From an uncultured Erysipelotrichaceae bacterium (GTDB taxonomy: Bacteria; Bacillota_I; Bacilli_A; Erysipelotrichales; Erysipelotrichaceae), in the NCBI GenBank assembly GCA_945877405.1, contig CAMCSA010000024.1, forward strand, positions 1 through 34,759: a stretch of 34,759 bases of DNA. Reading direction: 5' to 3'. Of the stretch, positions 1-7,839 are shown piece by piece (the first letter of the stretch is position 1; each line of letters begins with the position of its first letter). The notes beneath the pieces were generated by a model. It searched no databases. It saw nothing but the letters and a program-made list of their open reading frames with translations, and was not told the DNA's origin. Position numbers and translations under genes: made by a program.

Positions 1-220
1 CGGATTGTGCCATCTGTGACTTCAATCCAAATTCAGAACGTATTGTCTGATACAGTCTGTTACTAAGAGTTACAGAACTCATTGGAAAGTCATGGTCAAA
101 GATATACCGAGATACGAAATTACAGGCAAGACGATACTGCTCTGTCATATGTTTCACAGAGCTTATATCAGTGTCATTCATGTGAATGTGCAGTTTCATT
201 GTCTTAACAGTATCAACCAT
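1..220 (-). CDS. tnpB: IS200/IS605-family TnpB-type protein, N-terminal part (runs off the window)
   Basis: The first 73 residues are visible; the 3' end is outside the window. ATG at 218-220 is preceded on the minus strand by a clear AAGGAG. The sequence has the layout of the N-terminal helical region of TnpB/OrfB proteins: a short beta strand (KLHIHM), then a helix with EQYRLACNFVSRYIF, then LSNRLYQTIRSEFGLKSQMAQ, which matches the usual 'LRxxFGLxSQMA' stretch. TnpB proteins are RNA-guided nucleases (RuvC fold) encoded by IS605-type elements. The RuvC and zinc-finger parts, and any guide RNA at the 3' end, would lie to the left, so activity cannot be judged. No stop or frameshift is seen in the visible part. 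It was recognised by pattern, not by a search. Confidence 0.7.
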   Translation of the reverse strand, partial: MVDTVKTMKLHIHMNDTDISSVKHMTEQYRLACNFVSRYIFDHDFPMSSVTLSNRLYQTIRSEFGLKSQMAQS

Positions 221-254
221 TCTGTTCTCCTTCAATACTGTTATTATACTGTAG

Positions 255-404
255 AATTCCTTAGGATACTTGTGCCGAATAAGCTATGGTTTTGGAAGAG
301 GAATCCTATGTACAAACGGATATTCTGCATGCAGTACAGGTAACGTATCAGAAGAAACGATTGAGAGATACATCGAAAATCAGGGATCATCAAACCGACT
401 CTAA
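255..404 (+). pseudogene. tnpA: IS200/IS605 TnpA (Y1 transposase) C-terminal remnant
   Basis: This frame is open from just after the TAG at 252 to TAA at 402-404, about 49 codons, with no start codon or ribosome binding site. It contains GNVSEETIERYIENQG followed by SSNRL and the stop. The 'GxVxEETIxxYIExQ' ending is typical of TnpA. Normal TnpA is about 130-155 residues, so the N-terminal part with the HUH motif and catalytic helix is missing. The segment just before (281-300) reads better in another frame as LWFWKR, which suggests an added frameshift. It diverges from tnpB as in IS605. Confidence 0.5.
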
Positions 405-411
405 AGAGTCG
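396..411. repeat. Perfect inverted repeat, candidate IS subterminal hairpin
   Basis: CGACTCT (396-402), AA, AGAGTCG (405-411) form a 7-bp stem that includes the tnpA stop codon, followed by a T-rich run (TTGTTTCCTTTGTTTTTT). It may be the hairpin used by TnpA for end recognition, or an intrinsic terminator. The two cannot be told apart from sequence alone. Confidence 0.4.
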
Positions 412-623
412 TTGTTTCCTTTGTTTTTTATGAAGAAGGTACCCGGTATGTCATTCCAAAAGAAGTGGAATACAGTGACAGTTATGGTGGTATGGTGAAA
501 GGAGATATCGTGGTTGTGTATTATGATGGAACATTACTGGAAAGCTGGCCGGTACAGATGAACCATGTATATGCGATTACATTACTTGAACCAGCCGATC
601 GCAGTATCAATGAAAACTCATGA
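405..623 (+). pseudogene. 3' remnant of a DUF3221-like protein gene
   Basis: The frame is open from just after the TAA at 402 to TGA at 621-623, with no credible start. It encodes about 72 residues including RYVIPKEVEYSDSYGGMVKG and then DIVVVYYDGTLLESWPVQ. The pattern 'GDxVxVYYDGxxxESxPxQ' followed by a final beta strand resembles the C-terminal part of small secreted DUF3221-type proteins. The missing N-terminus and the abutting IS remnant suggest the gene was cut by the insertion or by a later deletion. A terminator follows at 654-690. The family assignment is tentative. Confidence 0.4.
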
Positions 624-653
624 AGATCTGCAGTATGAATGATGAAACGTCAC

Positions 654-690
654 ATACCTGTTACAGAAATGTAACAGGTATTTTCCTTTT
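654..690 (+). terminator. Intrinsic terminator downstream of the DUF3221-like remnant
   Basis: An 11-bp perfect stem (654-664 with 671-681) with a 6-nt loop is followed by TTTCCTTTT. It insulates the kinase gene from the debris to the left. Confidence 0.8.
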
Positions 691-755
691 GTGAAAGTGA
701 CTTTCAAAAAGGTCGAATTTATGGATTATTATCCTGTTTTCCTCACTGCTTCACA

Positions 756-786
756 TTGCATCCATGGGAAGATTTGCTATGATAAT
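756..786 (+). promoter_or_regulatory. Possible promoter of the hybrid kinase gene
   Basis: TTGCAT (756-761) is followed by TATGATAAT (778-786), which gives either TATGAT at 16-nt spacing or GATAAT at 19-nt spacing. It is the best match between the terminator at 690 and the start at 900. It implies a leader of about 110 nt with no other obvious element. This is weak evidence from consensus matching only. Confidence 0.3.
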
Positions 787-899
787 GTGGTATGTAAAAG
801 AACACTTCACGATCGTTTCTGTTTCATGGCATCGGTGTCTGTCAATGAAACTGCAGTACGTGTGGTGTTACTGTCTTCGTGTTTGATTTTGAGGGTATT

Positions 900-3800
900 A
901 TGAATGGAGTATCGAAACATCCTGCATTAGATGATCTGATGCAGTGTATGATCAGAGAATCGGATCTGTCGGTAAGTGAACAGATTCTGTCAATGACACT
1001 TTCCTGGTACAGGAGTGAGAGTGTCTGCATGTATGAAGTGGACCATCAACACAACAGGGCTTTTCAGATCTGCGGGAAGTCATGTGATTTTTGTGCGTGT
1101 TCCAATGCAGTTGATCTGCAGGGGGAAGTTCTGGAAAAATGGCTGGATCATTTTGAAACAGCAGATTATGTTTATCTGAAAGAAGAACAGAACCGGATGA
1201 TGTCTGAAAGAAGGAAAGCATGCATTGTGGTGGGAATCCGGAAGGAAGAGAGAATCTGTGGCCTTTTGTGTGTGAATCAGCCACAGGATCATCTGGATGA
1301 TGCACTGTTTGGTAAAATGGCTGCTACAGTTTTATATCGGGAAAACCATGTACTGAATACGCATGCGAAAAGGATGGAAGAGACTGGAAAGAACAGAAAT
1401 GAAAGAGAACGTATCAATCAGTCCATTTCAGAAATCTATTCTTCCATGTATTCCATTGACTTACGGACCAATCAGTTCCATGAACTTTATTCACTTTCTT
1501 CTGTTCATCAGCACATCGGTACGTCTGGGAATGCATCAGAAAAACTGGAACATTTCTGGAAAGTTATGGTGTATCCGGAATTCCAGGAAGAAGTCAGACA
1601 GTTTACGGATCTGAGTACATTGCCAGCCCGTATGGCAAATCAGCGTATCATCACAAAGCAGTATCAGAGTACATTGTTTTATGATCCTTCTAAAGATGAA
1701 GCACCGACCTGGAATCAGTGTTCCTTTATTGAAGAAAAACGGGATGAACATGGAAATCTTCTTTCTGTCATCTTTGTGACACAGAGAATCAACGATGAAA
1801 AAATCAGTCAGCTGAATGAAACCGAACAGCTGAAGCAGTCCAATGCCAGTCTGAAAGATCTGCTGGCACAGGAAAAACAATATACAGCTGTCATTGGTGC
1901 ATTGGGGAATGCATACTATGGACTGTACTATATTGATATTGAAAACAACACATTCCAGGAAGTCGTATCCCATGACCGGATTCATCATCTTCTTGGTGAA
2001 AAAGGGAATGCACGTGCAGTTTTGAAGGGAATGTGCGATGAGTTTGTCAGACCTTCTTTTCATAAAGCCATGCTTGCATTCATCGATATCGATACAATTG
2101 ATGAAAGACTTGGTGAACAGGCAAGCATTTCAATGGACTATGAAGCCAGAAGCGGAGGATGGACACAATGTACCATCATTCCTGTTGAACGAAATCAGGA
2201 TGGAAAGATCCGTTCCATCATCTGTACTTTGAAATGGATTACTGCTGAAAAGGAAGTGGAGATCCAGGATCAGATCATCCGTGCACTCTCAGTACCATAC
2301 GATAACATCTATATCATTCATAGGGATACAGGATACGTCAGAAGCTATCGCATGGGTTCCTATATGAAAAACACATATGGAGAAGATTTTGCGGAAGCAC
2401 GGTATGAAGACAATGTCATTCTGTATGTGAAAAATGAAGTATACAAAGAAGATCGATGGATGTTTGAAAAGATCAGTACGGTTGATGCGATCGATCAGCT
2501 TCTTTTTGATAAGCAGGCATATCATTTCAGTTTCCGTGTTAATCGTGATAACAGGCTGCAGTATTATCAGTGCCAGCTTGTCAGGCCGAATGTATCAGGC
2601 AATGAATATATCATAGCTTTCAGGAATATCGATGAAGAAAAACAGGCAGAACTGGCTCAACAGAAAAAGATTGAGGAAGCACTGCTTGCTGTAGAGAAAG
2701 CTAACGAAAAGCTGAGAGAAGAAAGCATCGTATCTTCTGCATTATCGAAAGAATACTGCAGTATTTTTGAAATTGATCCACAAAAGGAAGAAATCTCTCT
2801 GTATCGCAGTGATGGAAAGAGTCTTCCTGCTTCTGTTGTACAGAAACTTCTTGATCTGAAGGACTATAATACTGTGATCCATTCCTACATTGATTCTTTT
2901 GTAGCAACCGAAGATCGACAGCGGCTCCAACAGGCAATGAATCTTGCTGTATTACAGGAAAAAACACGTGATGATGGATTCTATACGACAGGTTATCGCA
3001 GAATCAAAGATGGGGTTTTTTCCTATTATGAAATGAATGCCGTACGAACCAATGACCGTACAGGTAAACCGATGTATCTGCTTGCAATCAGAGATGTGGA
3101 TGAGGAAACAAGAAGACAGTTGAAGCAGACCGTGGAAATGGAACAGCAGCGTGAGATCATCGAAGGTCTTGGATCGGAATACTATTCTGTACTGCTTGTT
3201 GATCATCATACGGATAGAGTTACCATCTTCAGGGCACAGGATGATGAAGGAAGAGCCATTGCGGATTTCTTCCACCAGCATGATTACAGGTGGGAAAAAG
3301 GTATACTGGGCTATTCCATTCAGAATGTCAGCAGTGCAAGTCGTCAGGAATTCATGGAAAAGCTTTCCCTTTCGCATTTACGCAAAGGAGGGCAGGATTA
3401 TTCCTTTACATATGAGAAAATGAATGGAAATGATGTGATCTATCTGCAGGTCAGAGTTGCTTTTGTTCATGATCCGGATGGTAAGGAAGTTGCGGTCATT
3501 GGAACAAGAAATGTGGATGATCTGATCCGTAAGGAAAAGATGCAGGAGGCAGCATTACAGGCGGCTTGTGAAGCAGCTGAAGCAGCAAGCAGGGCAAAGA
3601 GTGAATTCCTTTCACACATGTCACATGATATCCGTACGCCAATGAATGGCATCATCGGTATGACAGCCATTGCTGCAGCAAACATCCATGATCCACAACG
3701 TGTATCTGACTGTCTGAAAAAGTCAACACAGGCAGGCAGACATCTGCTTGGCCTCATCAATGAAGTTCTTGATATGAGCAGAATTGAATCCGGAAAGGTG

Positions 3801-5141
3801 GATTTACAGGAAGAGGAATTCAATCTGTCCGACCTTGTTGATAATCTGATCACAATGACCGGTCCACAGATATCCCAGCATCATCATCAGCTGCATGTCA
3901 GTATTACAGATGTTACACATGAAGATGTGATTGCCGATGCAATGAGAATCCAGAAGATCTTTACCAATCTGATGTCCAATGCGGTCAAATATACACCAGA
4001 TGGTGGCAGAATACATCTGTCCATCAGAGAAAAACCATCCGGTAATGCACGTACCGGCTGTTATGAAATCATCTTTGAGGATAACGGTATCGGTATGGAG
4101 CAGGACTTTGTGGAACATATATTTGAACCGTTTACCCGATCTGATGATGTTTCCTCTATACAGGGGACAGGTCTTGGTATGGCAATCAGCCGTAATATCG
4201 CAAGAATGATGGGTGGAGATATCAAGGTGGAAAGTCAGCCTGGTAAAGGATCGCGTTTTACAGTTACCCTGTATCTGAAACTGCAGGAAACTGATCCGGT
4301 GGAATATGAACGGTTTATTGATCTGAATGTGCTTGTTACGGATGATGATGCCGTTTCATTGAAGACATGCTGTGATATGCTCAATGATCTTGGCATGAAG
4401 GCAGAAGGTGTCAGCTCAGGAAAAGAAACGGTAAAACGTGTGATTGACAGGCATGCAGACAATGATGATTACTTTGCATGCATCATTGACTGGAAGATGC
4501 CTGAGATGGATGGAATCGCAACCATTCGTGCCATCCGAAAGGAAGTCGGAAATGAAGTTCCGATCATCATCCTTTCCGCCTATGACTGGTCGGATATTGA
4601 GAAGGAGGCAAAAGAAGCAGGTGCCAATGCATTCATATCCAAACCGCTGTTCCGCTCAAGACTGGTAAGAACATTTAATTCACTGCTCACGGATTATCCT
4701 GCCACAGATCAGATTCTTTCTGTGGGAACACTGGAAGACATGGATCTGCATGGTAAGACCGTATTGCTTGTGGAAGATAATGAACTCAATGCGGAAATCG
4801 CAAAGGAAATCCTGCAGATGACAGGAATTGATGTACGGATTGTAACAGATGGTCTGCAGGCAGTGGAAGAAATGAAAACATGCAGGGATAACGCCTACGA
4901 TCTTGTGTTCATGGATATTCAGATGCCGAAAATGAATGGTTATGAAGCAACAAAGGCAATCAGAGCTCTGGATCGGGATTACTGCAGAACTGTACCGATT
5001 GTTGCGATGACAGCCAATGCATTTGCGGAAGATGTACAGGCAGCAAGAGCATCTGGGATGAACGATCATATTGCCAAACCGATTGACATGAAAGTACTGA
5101 TGTCAGTATTACAGAAGAATCTGCACACAGGGAATCAGTAA
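900..5141 (+). CDS. Soluble multi-PAS hybrid sensor histidine kinase with two receiver domains
   Basis: A 1413-residue cytoplasmic two-component hybrid kinase; no membrane segment is visible. ATG at 900 is chosen because GAGGG (890-894) sits 5 nt upstream; GTG at 879 lacks such a site. Order: a GAF-like region (about 1-150), then five similar PAS-like modules (about 176-305, 328-457, 459-600, 607-745, 753-880) joined by charged helices that each end near a 'DEEK/DEET' stretch. HisKA follows with SHDIRTPMNGI (His909), then HATPase with NLMSNAVKYTPDGG, EDNGIGM and GTGLGMAISRN (about 1015-1128). Receiver 1 (about 1142-1264) has Asp1197 in IIDWKMPEMDG; receiver 2 (about 1285-1406) has Asp1339 in FMDIQMPKMNGYEA, and each keeps its acidic pocket, Ser/Thr and Lys. 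There is no Hpt domain and no partner regulator nearby, so ligand and output are unknown. Confidence 0.9.
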   Translation: MNGVSKHPALDDLMQCMIRESDLSVSEQILSMTLSWYRSESVCMYEVDHQHNRAFQICGKSCDFCACSNAVDLQGEVLEKWLDHFETADYVYLKEEQNRMMSERRKACIVVGIRKEERICGLLCVNQPQDHLDDALFGKMAATVLYRENHVLNTHAKRMEETGKNRNERERINQSISEIYSSMYSIDLRTNQFHELYSLSSVHQHIGTSGNASEKLEHFWKVMVYPEFQEEVRQFTDLSTLPARMANQRIITKQYQSTLFYDPSKDEAPTWNQCSFIEEKRDEHGNLLSVIFVTQRINDEKISQLNETEQLKQSNASLKDLLAQEKQYTAVIGALGNAYYGLYYIDIENNTFQEVVSHDRIHHLLGEKGNARAVLKGMCDEFVRPSFHKAMLAFIDIDTIDERLGEQASISMDYEARSGGWTQCTIIPVERNQDGKIRSIICTLKWITAEKEVEIQDQIIRALSVPYDNIYIIHRDTGYVRSYRMGSYMKNTYGEDFAEARYEDNVILYVKNEVYKEDRWMFEKISTVDAIDQLLFDKQAYHFSFRVNRDNRLQYYQCQLVRPNVSGNEYIIAFRNIDEEKQAELAQQKKIEEALLAVEKANEKLREESIVSSALSKEYCSIFEIDPQKEEISLYRSDGKSLPASVVQKLLDLKDYNTVIHSYIDSFVATEDRQRLQQAMNLAVLQEKTRDDGFYTTGYRRIKDGVFSYYEMNAVRTNDRTGKPMYLLAIRDVDEETRRQLKQTVEMEQQREIIEGLGSEYYSVLLVDHHTDRVTIFRAQDDEGRAIADFFHQHDYRWEKGILGYSIQNVSSASRQEFMEKLSLSHLRKGGQDYSFTYEKMNGNDVIYLQVRVAFVHDPDGKEVAVIGTRNVDDLIRKEKMQEAALQAACEAAEAASRAKSEFLSHMSHDIRTPMNGIIGMTAIAAANIHDPQRVSDCLKKSTQAGRHLLGLINEVLDMSRIESGKVDLQEEEFNLSDLVDNLITMTGPQISQHHHQLHVSITDVTHEDVIADAMRIQKIFTNLMSNAVKYTPDGGRIHLSIREKPSGNARTGCYEIIFEDNGIGMEQDFVEHIFEPFTRSDDVSSIQGTGLGMAISRNIARMMGGDIKVESQPGKGSRFTVTLYLKLQETDPVEYERFIDLNVLVTDDDAVSLKTCCDMLNDLGMKAEGVSSGKETVKRVIDRHADNDDYFACIIDWKMPEMDGIATIRAIRKEVGNEVPIIILSAYDWSDIEKEAKEAGANAFISKPLFRSRLVRTFNSLLTDYPATDQILSVGTLEDMDLHGKTVLLVEDNELNAEIAKEILQMTGIDVRIVTDGLQAVEEMKTCRDNAYDLVFMDIQMPKMNGYEATKAIRALDRDYCRTVPIVAMTANAFAEDVQAARASGMNDHIAKPIDMKVLMSVLQKNLHTGNQ

Positions 5142-5162
5142 AGATTGATATTGACTGATTGA

Positions 5163-5227
5163 AAAAGTGGTATCGGACAAGGTGAAAGAACAATGATTGT
5201 TCTATTTCCTGAAACGATGCCACTTTT
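5163..5227. terminator. Nested hairpin after the kinase gene, possible terminator
   Basis: An outer 13-bp stem (5163-5175 with 5215-5227, one G-U pair) encloses a second perfect 7-bp hairpin (AGAACAA 5187-5193, TGA, TTGTTCT 5197-5203). The outer arms are AAAAGTGG... and ...CCACTTTT, so each strand ends in a short T run. It fits a weak bidirectional terminator or another structured intergenic element. The rest of 5228-5346 shows no gene. Confidence 0.45.
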
Positions 5228-5346
5228 CAGGTTGATTCAACTGCAGTCATTCATTCTTTGGATGCTGGTGCATTGAAAATTGAGTAAGGTAAGAAACAAG
5301 GGGATTGCTTTATCCTGGTTGTGGGAGTCCAGGAAAACAGGCTGAT

Positions 5347-5372
5347 AAAAAAACAGCACCCAATGGGTGCTG
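5347..5372 (-). terminator. Intrinsic terminator of citrate synthase
   Basis: On the minus strand CAGCACCC, ATT, GGGTGCTG (5354-5361 with 5365-5372) is followed by seven T (5347-5353), 9 bases past the stop codon. Confidence 0.9.
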
Positions 5373-5380
5373 CAGGCTGA

Positions 5381-6769
5381 TCAGTCATGACTGGTTTCAC
5401 GTTTGGACAAAGGTATGTACTGCTTGTTTTCTTCTCCAATATAACGGTAGGCAGGCCGTATGATTCTGTTGGCAAATTCCACTTCTTCAATACGATGCGC
5501 ACACCATCCGGCAACTCTTGCGATCGCAAAGATCGGTGTGAACAGATCTTCAGAAATACCAAGGATCCGATAGACAAGACCGGAGAACAGGTCAACATTG
5601 GCACAGACATTCTTTGTCTGGCCTTTTTCTTCCGCAAATACAACTGGTGCAAGACGTTCAATGGCACACAGTACTTCATACTGATCACCATAGCCTTTCT
5701 CATACGCAAGAGCCTTTTCCTGCTGTTTGAGAATCTGTGCACGCGGATCGCTTTTTGTGTAGACGGCATGTCCGATTCCATAGATGAGCCCACTGTGGTC
5801 ACCAGCTTCCTTTCGGATGATCTTTCTGAGATATTCTCTGATCTGGTTTTCATCATGGATATCTTCGACATTGGCCATGATATCATCCAGCTGTCGCATG
5901 ACTTTCAGGTTTGCACCGCCATGCTTTGGACCTTTTAAGGCAAGGATGGAGCTGGCGATGGCAGAATATGTATCTGTACCGGTAGAAGAGAGCACACGAT
6001 CAGCAAATGTTGAGTTGTTACCACCACCATGGTCAGCGTGTACAATCAGGCAAAGGTCGAGCAGTCTGGCTTCTTCATGCGTATATTTCTGATCCATTCG
6101 GTAGATGGACAGAATATGTTCCGCAGTAGAAAGTCCTTTGACAGGATAATGGAAATATAATGGACCATGTTCATAGACATGCAGTTTAGTGATATAGGCA
6201 TAGACCATCATCGTCGGCAGTTCCGCAATCAGATTGATCGACTGACGCAGAATGTTTTCAAGCGTTGGATCTTCTGCGTCCGGATCATAGGAATACATTG
6301 CCAGAACTGATCTTGCCATCTTGTTCATGATATTCGGGGAAGGGGCAGCGATGATCATGGATTCCGCAAATCCTTCCGGAAGCTCTCGATGGTTTTCGAT
6401 CAGATTTGCAAAATGCCGTAATGCCTTTTCATCCGGTAATGAACCGAATAACAGCAGCCATACGACTTCTTCAAACATGAAACGGTCATTTCTGATTGCT
6501 TCATTGACAATATCATTGAGGTCAATACCACGATAGATCAGTTTTCCATCTTCTGGGATGATGGATCCGTTTTCATCTTTATGATAGCCGACAACATCAC
6601 ATATGTTTGTTAATCCTGCCAGAACGCCGGTACCATCCGCATTACGCAGACCACGTTTGACTCCCAGTTTCTCACTGATTTCCGGGTTGATAAAGTTATG
6701 GCGACGGAATTCTTCACAAAGCTCACTCAGCTGCTGCTTTGATAATTCCGGGATATCAGGATATAACAT
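5381..6769 (-). CDS. citZ: Citrate synthase (citrate/2-methylcitrate synthase family)
   Basis: 462 residues. It condenses acetyl-CoA with oxaloacetate to citrate; relatives may use propionyl-CoA. ATG at 6769 is chosen because GGAGG lies 8 nt upstream; the frame extends to a TTG at 6784, but that overlaps the binding site. Signature residues: HADHGGGN (His247), GPKHGGAN (His283), GIGHAVY with His334 and DPRA with Arg343, and NVDLFSG with the catalytic Asp393. The protein is longer than classical Bacillus CitZ (about 370) because of an N-terminal extension of some 60-80 residues, as in the roughly 450-residue type of anaerobic Bacillota. It diverges from icd and the aconitase-like gene, which act on its product. 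The window has no prpB/prpD-like gene, which favours citrate over methylcitrate. Confidence 0.92.
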   Translation of the reverse strand: MLYPDIPELSKQQLSELCEEFRRHNFINPEISEKLGVKRGLRNADGTGVLAGLTNICDVVGYHKDENGSIIPEDGKLIYRGIDLNDIVNEAIRNDRFMFEEVVWLLLFGSLPDEKALRHFANLIENHRELPEGFAESMIIAAPSPNIMNKMARSVLAMYSYDPDAEDPTLENILRQSINLIAELPTMMVYAYITKLHVYEHGPLYFHYPVKGLSTAEHILSIYRMDQKYTHEEARLLDLCLIVHADHGGGNNSTFADRVLSSTGTDTYSAIASSILALKGPKHGGANLKVMRQLDDIMANVEDIHDENQIREYLRKIIRKEAGDHSGLIYGIGHAVYTKSDPRAQILKQQEKALAYEKGYGDQYEVLCAIERLAPVVFAEEKGQTKNVCANVDLFSGLVYRILGISEDLFTPIFAIARVAGWCAHRIEEVEFANRIIRPAYRYIGEENKQYIPLSKRETSHD

Positions 6770-6791
6770 ATGCACTTCCTCCAATTCTCTT

Positions 6792-6819
6792 TTGAAAATA
6801 CATTGAAATATTATACAAT
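6792..6819 (+). promoter_or_regulatory. Promoter of the icd-aconitase operon
   Basis: TTGAAA (6792-6797), 16 nt, TACAAT (6814-6819). The start of transcription would fall near 6826, downstream of the ATG at 6823, which is why ATG 6847 is taken as the icd start. Confidence 0.6.
6810..6815 (-). promoter_or_regulatory. -10 box of the citrate synthase promoter, overlapping the icd -10
   Basis: A perfect TATAAT on the minus strand lies 40 nt upstream of the citZ ATG and overlaps the plus-strand TACAAT by two bases. The -35 is poor (TTCCCT at 6833-6838, 17-nt spacing), so this side may need an activator or be weaker. Confidence 0.5.
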
Positions 6820-6846
6820 AGAATGAAAAGAAAGGGAAAGATATTT

Positions 6847-7839
6847 ATGAAAGCAGTTTTAATACCAGGAGATGGCATTGGAAAAGAGATTGCAGCCAGT
6901 GTTATGGAAATCAACGAAGCACTGCATACAGGCATCGAATGGGAGGTATTCCACGCTGGTGCGGAATACCACAGCCATAGCGGCGAGCTGATGGAAGAAG
7001 GTTTACTGGAAAGAATCGGTGAACTTGGCGTTGCCTTAAAAGGACCTACCGCAACACCAATCGGGTCTGGCTTCCGTTCCATTAACGTGTATCTTCGTCA
7101 GGCTTTTTCCACTTATGCAAATCTGCGTCCTGTACACAGTCTCAAAGGTGTTCCATCCCGCTATGAAGGCGTGGATCTTGTGATCGTACGTGAGAACACA
7201 GAAGATCTGTATAAGGGAATTGAATACATGTACGATGCTCACACTGCCCATGGCATCAAACTGATCAGTGAGGAAGCAAGTGAAAGAATTGCACGCTTTG
7301 CATTTGAATATGCCATCAAACAGGGAAGAAAGAAAGTAACTGCCGTTCATAAGGCAAATATCATGAAACTGACAGATGGTCTGTTTCTGAATACATTCAG
7401 AAAAGTTGCGGCAGAGTATCCGCAGATTGAAAGCAGTGATGTCATCATTGATGCATTATGCATGAAGCTTGTGACAGATCCATGTCAGTTTGATGTCCTT
7501 GTTGCACCGAATCTGTATGGAGATATCATCTCTGACCTTTGTGCAGGTCTGGTTGGTGGACTTGGTTTTGCGCCAAGTGCCAATATCGGTGAGAAGGTTA
7601 CAATCTATGAAGCCGTACATGGTTCTGCACCGGATATTGCCGATCAGGATAAGGCCAATCCGACAGCACTGCTGTTATCCTATGCCATGTTACTAAAGGA
7701 TCATGGCATGATCGATCAGGCAAAACGGTTGGAAGAAGCAATCTTCCGTGTTGTAGAAGAAGGCGTTTCTACAACATGTGATATTGGCGGAACTGCAGGA
7801 ACCAAGGCATTCACACAGGCTGTAAAGGAGAAACTCTGA
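6847..7839 (+). CDS. icd: Isocitrate dehydrogenase, NAD-dependent type
   Basis: 330 residues; oxidative decarboxylation of isocitrate to 2-oxoglutarate. The frame is open back to an ATG at 6823, but a promoter -10 sits at 6814-6819, so the ATG at 6847 with AAGGGAAAG upstream is preferred and gives the usual beginning MKAVLIPGDGIG. GSGFRSINVYLR supplies the substrate Ser78 and Arg84; Arg94, Tyr122 (ENTEDLY), Lys169 and Asp226/Asp230 complete the active site. HGSAPDIADQDKANP has Asp263-Ile264 where NADP enzymes have Lys-Tyr, which predicts NAD use. Isopropylmalate or homoisocitrate dehydrogenase is the main alternative, but the Ser/Asn pattern in the substrate loop and the neighbours favour isocitrate. 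The stop overlaps the next ATG by one base. Confidence 0.88.
   Translation: MKAVLIPGDGIGKEIAASVMEINEALHTGIEWEVFHAGAEYHSHSGELMEEGLLERIGELGVALKGPTATPIGSGFRSINVYLRQAFSTYANLRPVHSLKGVPSRYEGVDLVIVRENTEDLYKGIEYMYDAHTAHGIKLISEEASERIARFAFEYAIKQGRKKVTAVHKANIMKLTDGLFLNTFRKVAAEYPQIESSDVIIDALCMKLVTDPCQFDVLVAPNLYGDIISDLCAGLVGGLGFAPSANIGEKVTIYEAVHGSAPDIADQDKANPTALLLSYAMLLKDHGMIDQAKRLEEAIFRVVEEGVSTTCDIGGTAGTKAFTQAVKEKL

Larger units (their letters stand above)
1..411. mobile_element. Decayed IS200/IS605-type element (partial)
   Basis: The left edge carries a minus-strand TnpB-like reading frame starting at 220 and, 34 bases away, a plus-strand TnpA-like C-terminal remnant that ends at 404. This divergent tnpA/tnpB order is that of IS605-type elements. 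A perfect 7-bp stem hairpin (396-402 with 405-411, loop AA) lies at the tnpA stop, where such elements carry subterminal hairpins. The TnpA N-terminus is missing, so the copy cannot move on its own. The other end lies left of the window, so the true boundaries are unknown. Confidence 0.55.

Noticed and set aside
286-498. A 70-codon frame over the IS remnant
   Set aside because: Neither half reads as protein; the true remnants (tnpA tail, DUF3221-like tail) are in another frame on each side of the hairpin.
879-899. GTG at 879 as start of the hybrid kinase
   Set aside because: No Shine-Dalgarno before it; GAGGG at 890-894 is correctly spaced for ATG 900.
1536-2063. A 175-codon frame antisense to the hybrid kinase
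   Set aside because: No start signal and no recognisable protein; it is the mirror of the PAS repeat region.
6823-6846. ATG at 6823 as icd start
   Set aside because: It lies 4 bases after the -10 box of the only good promoter, at or before the expected transcript start, and would add a non-family MKRKGKIF extension.
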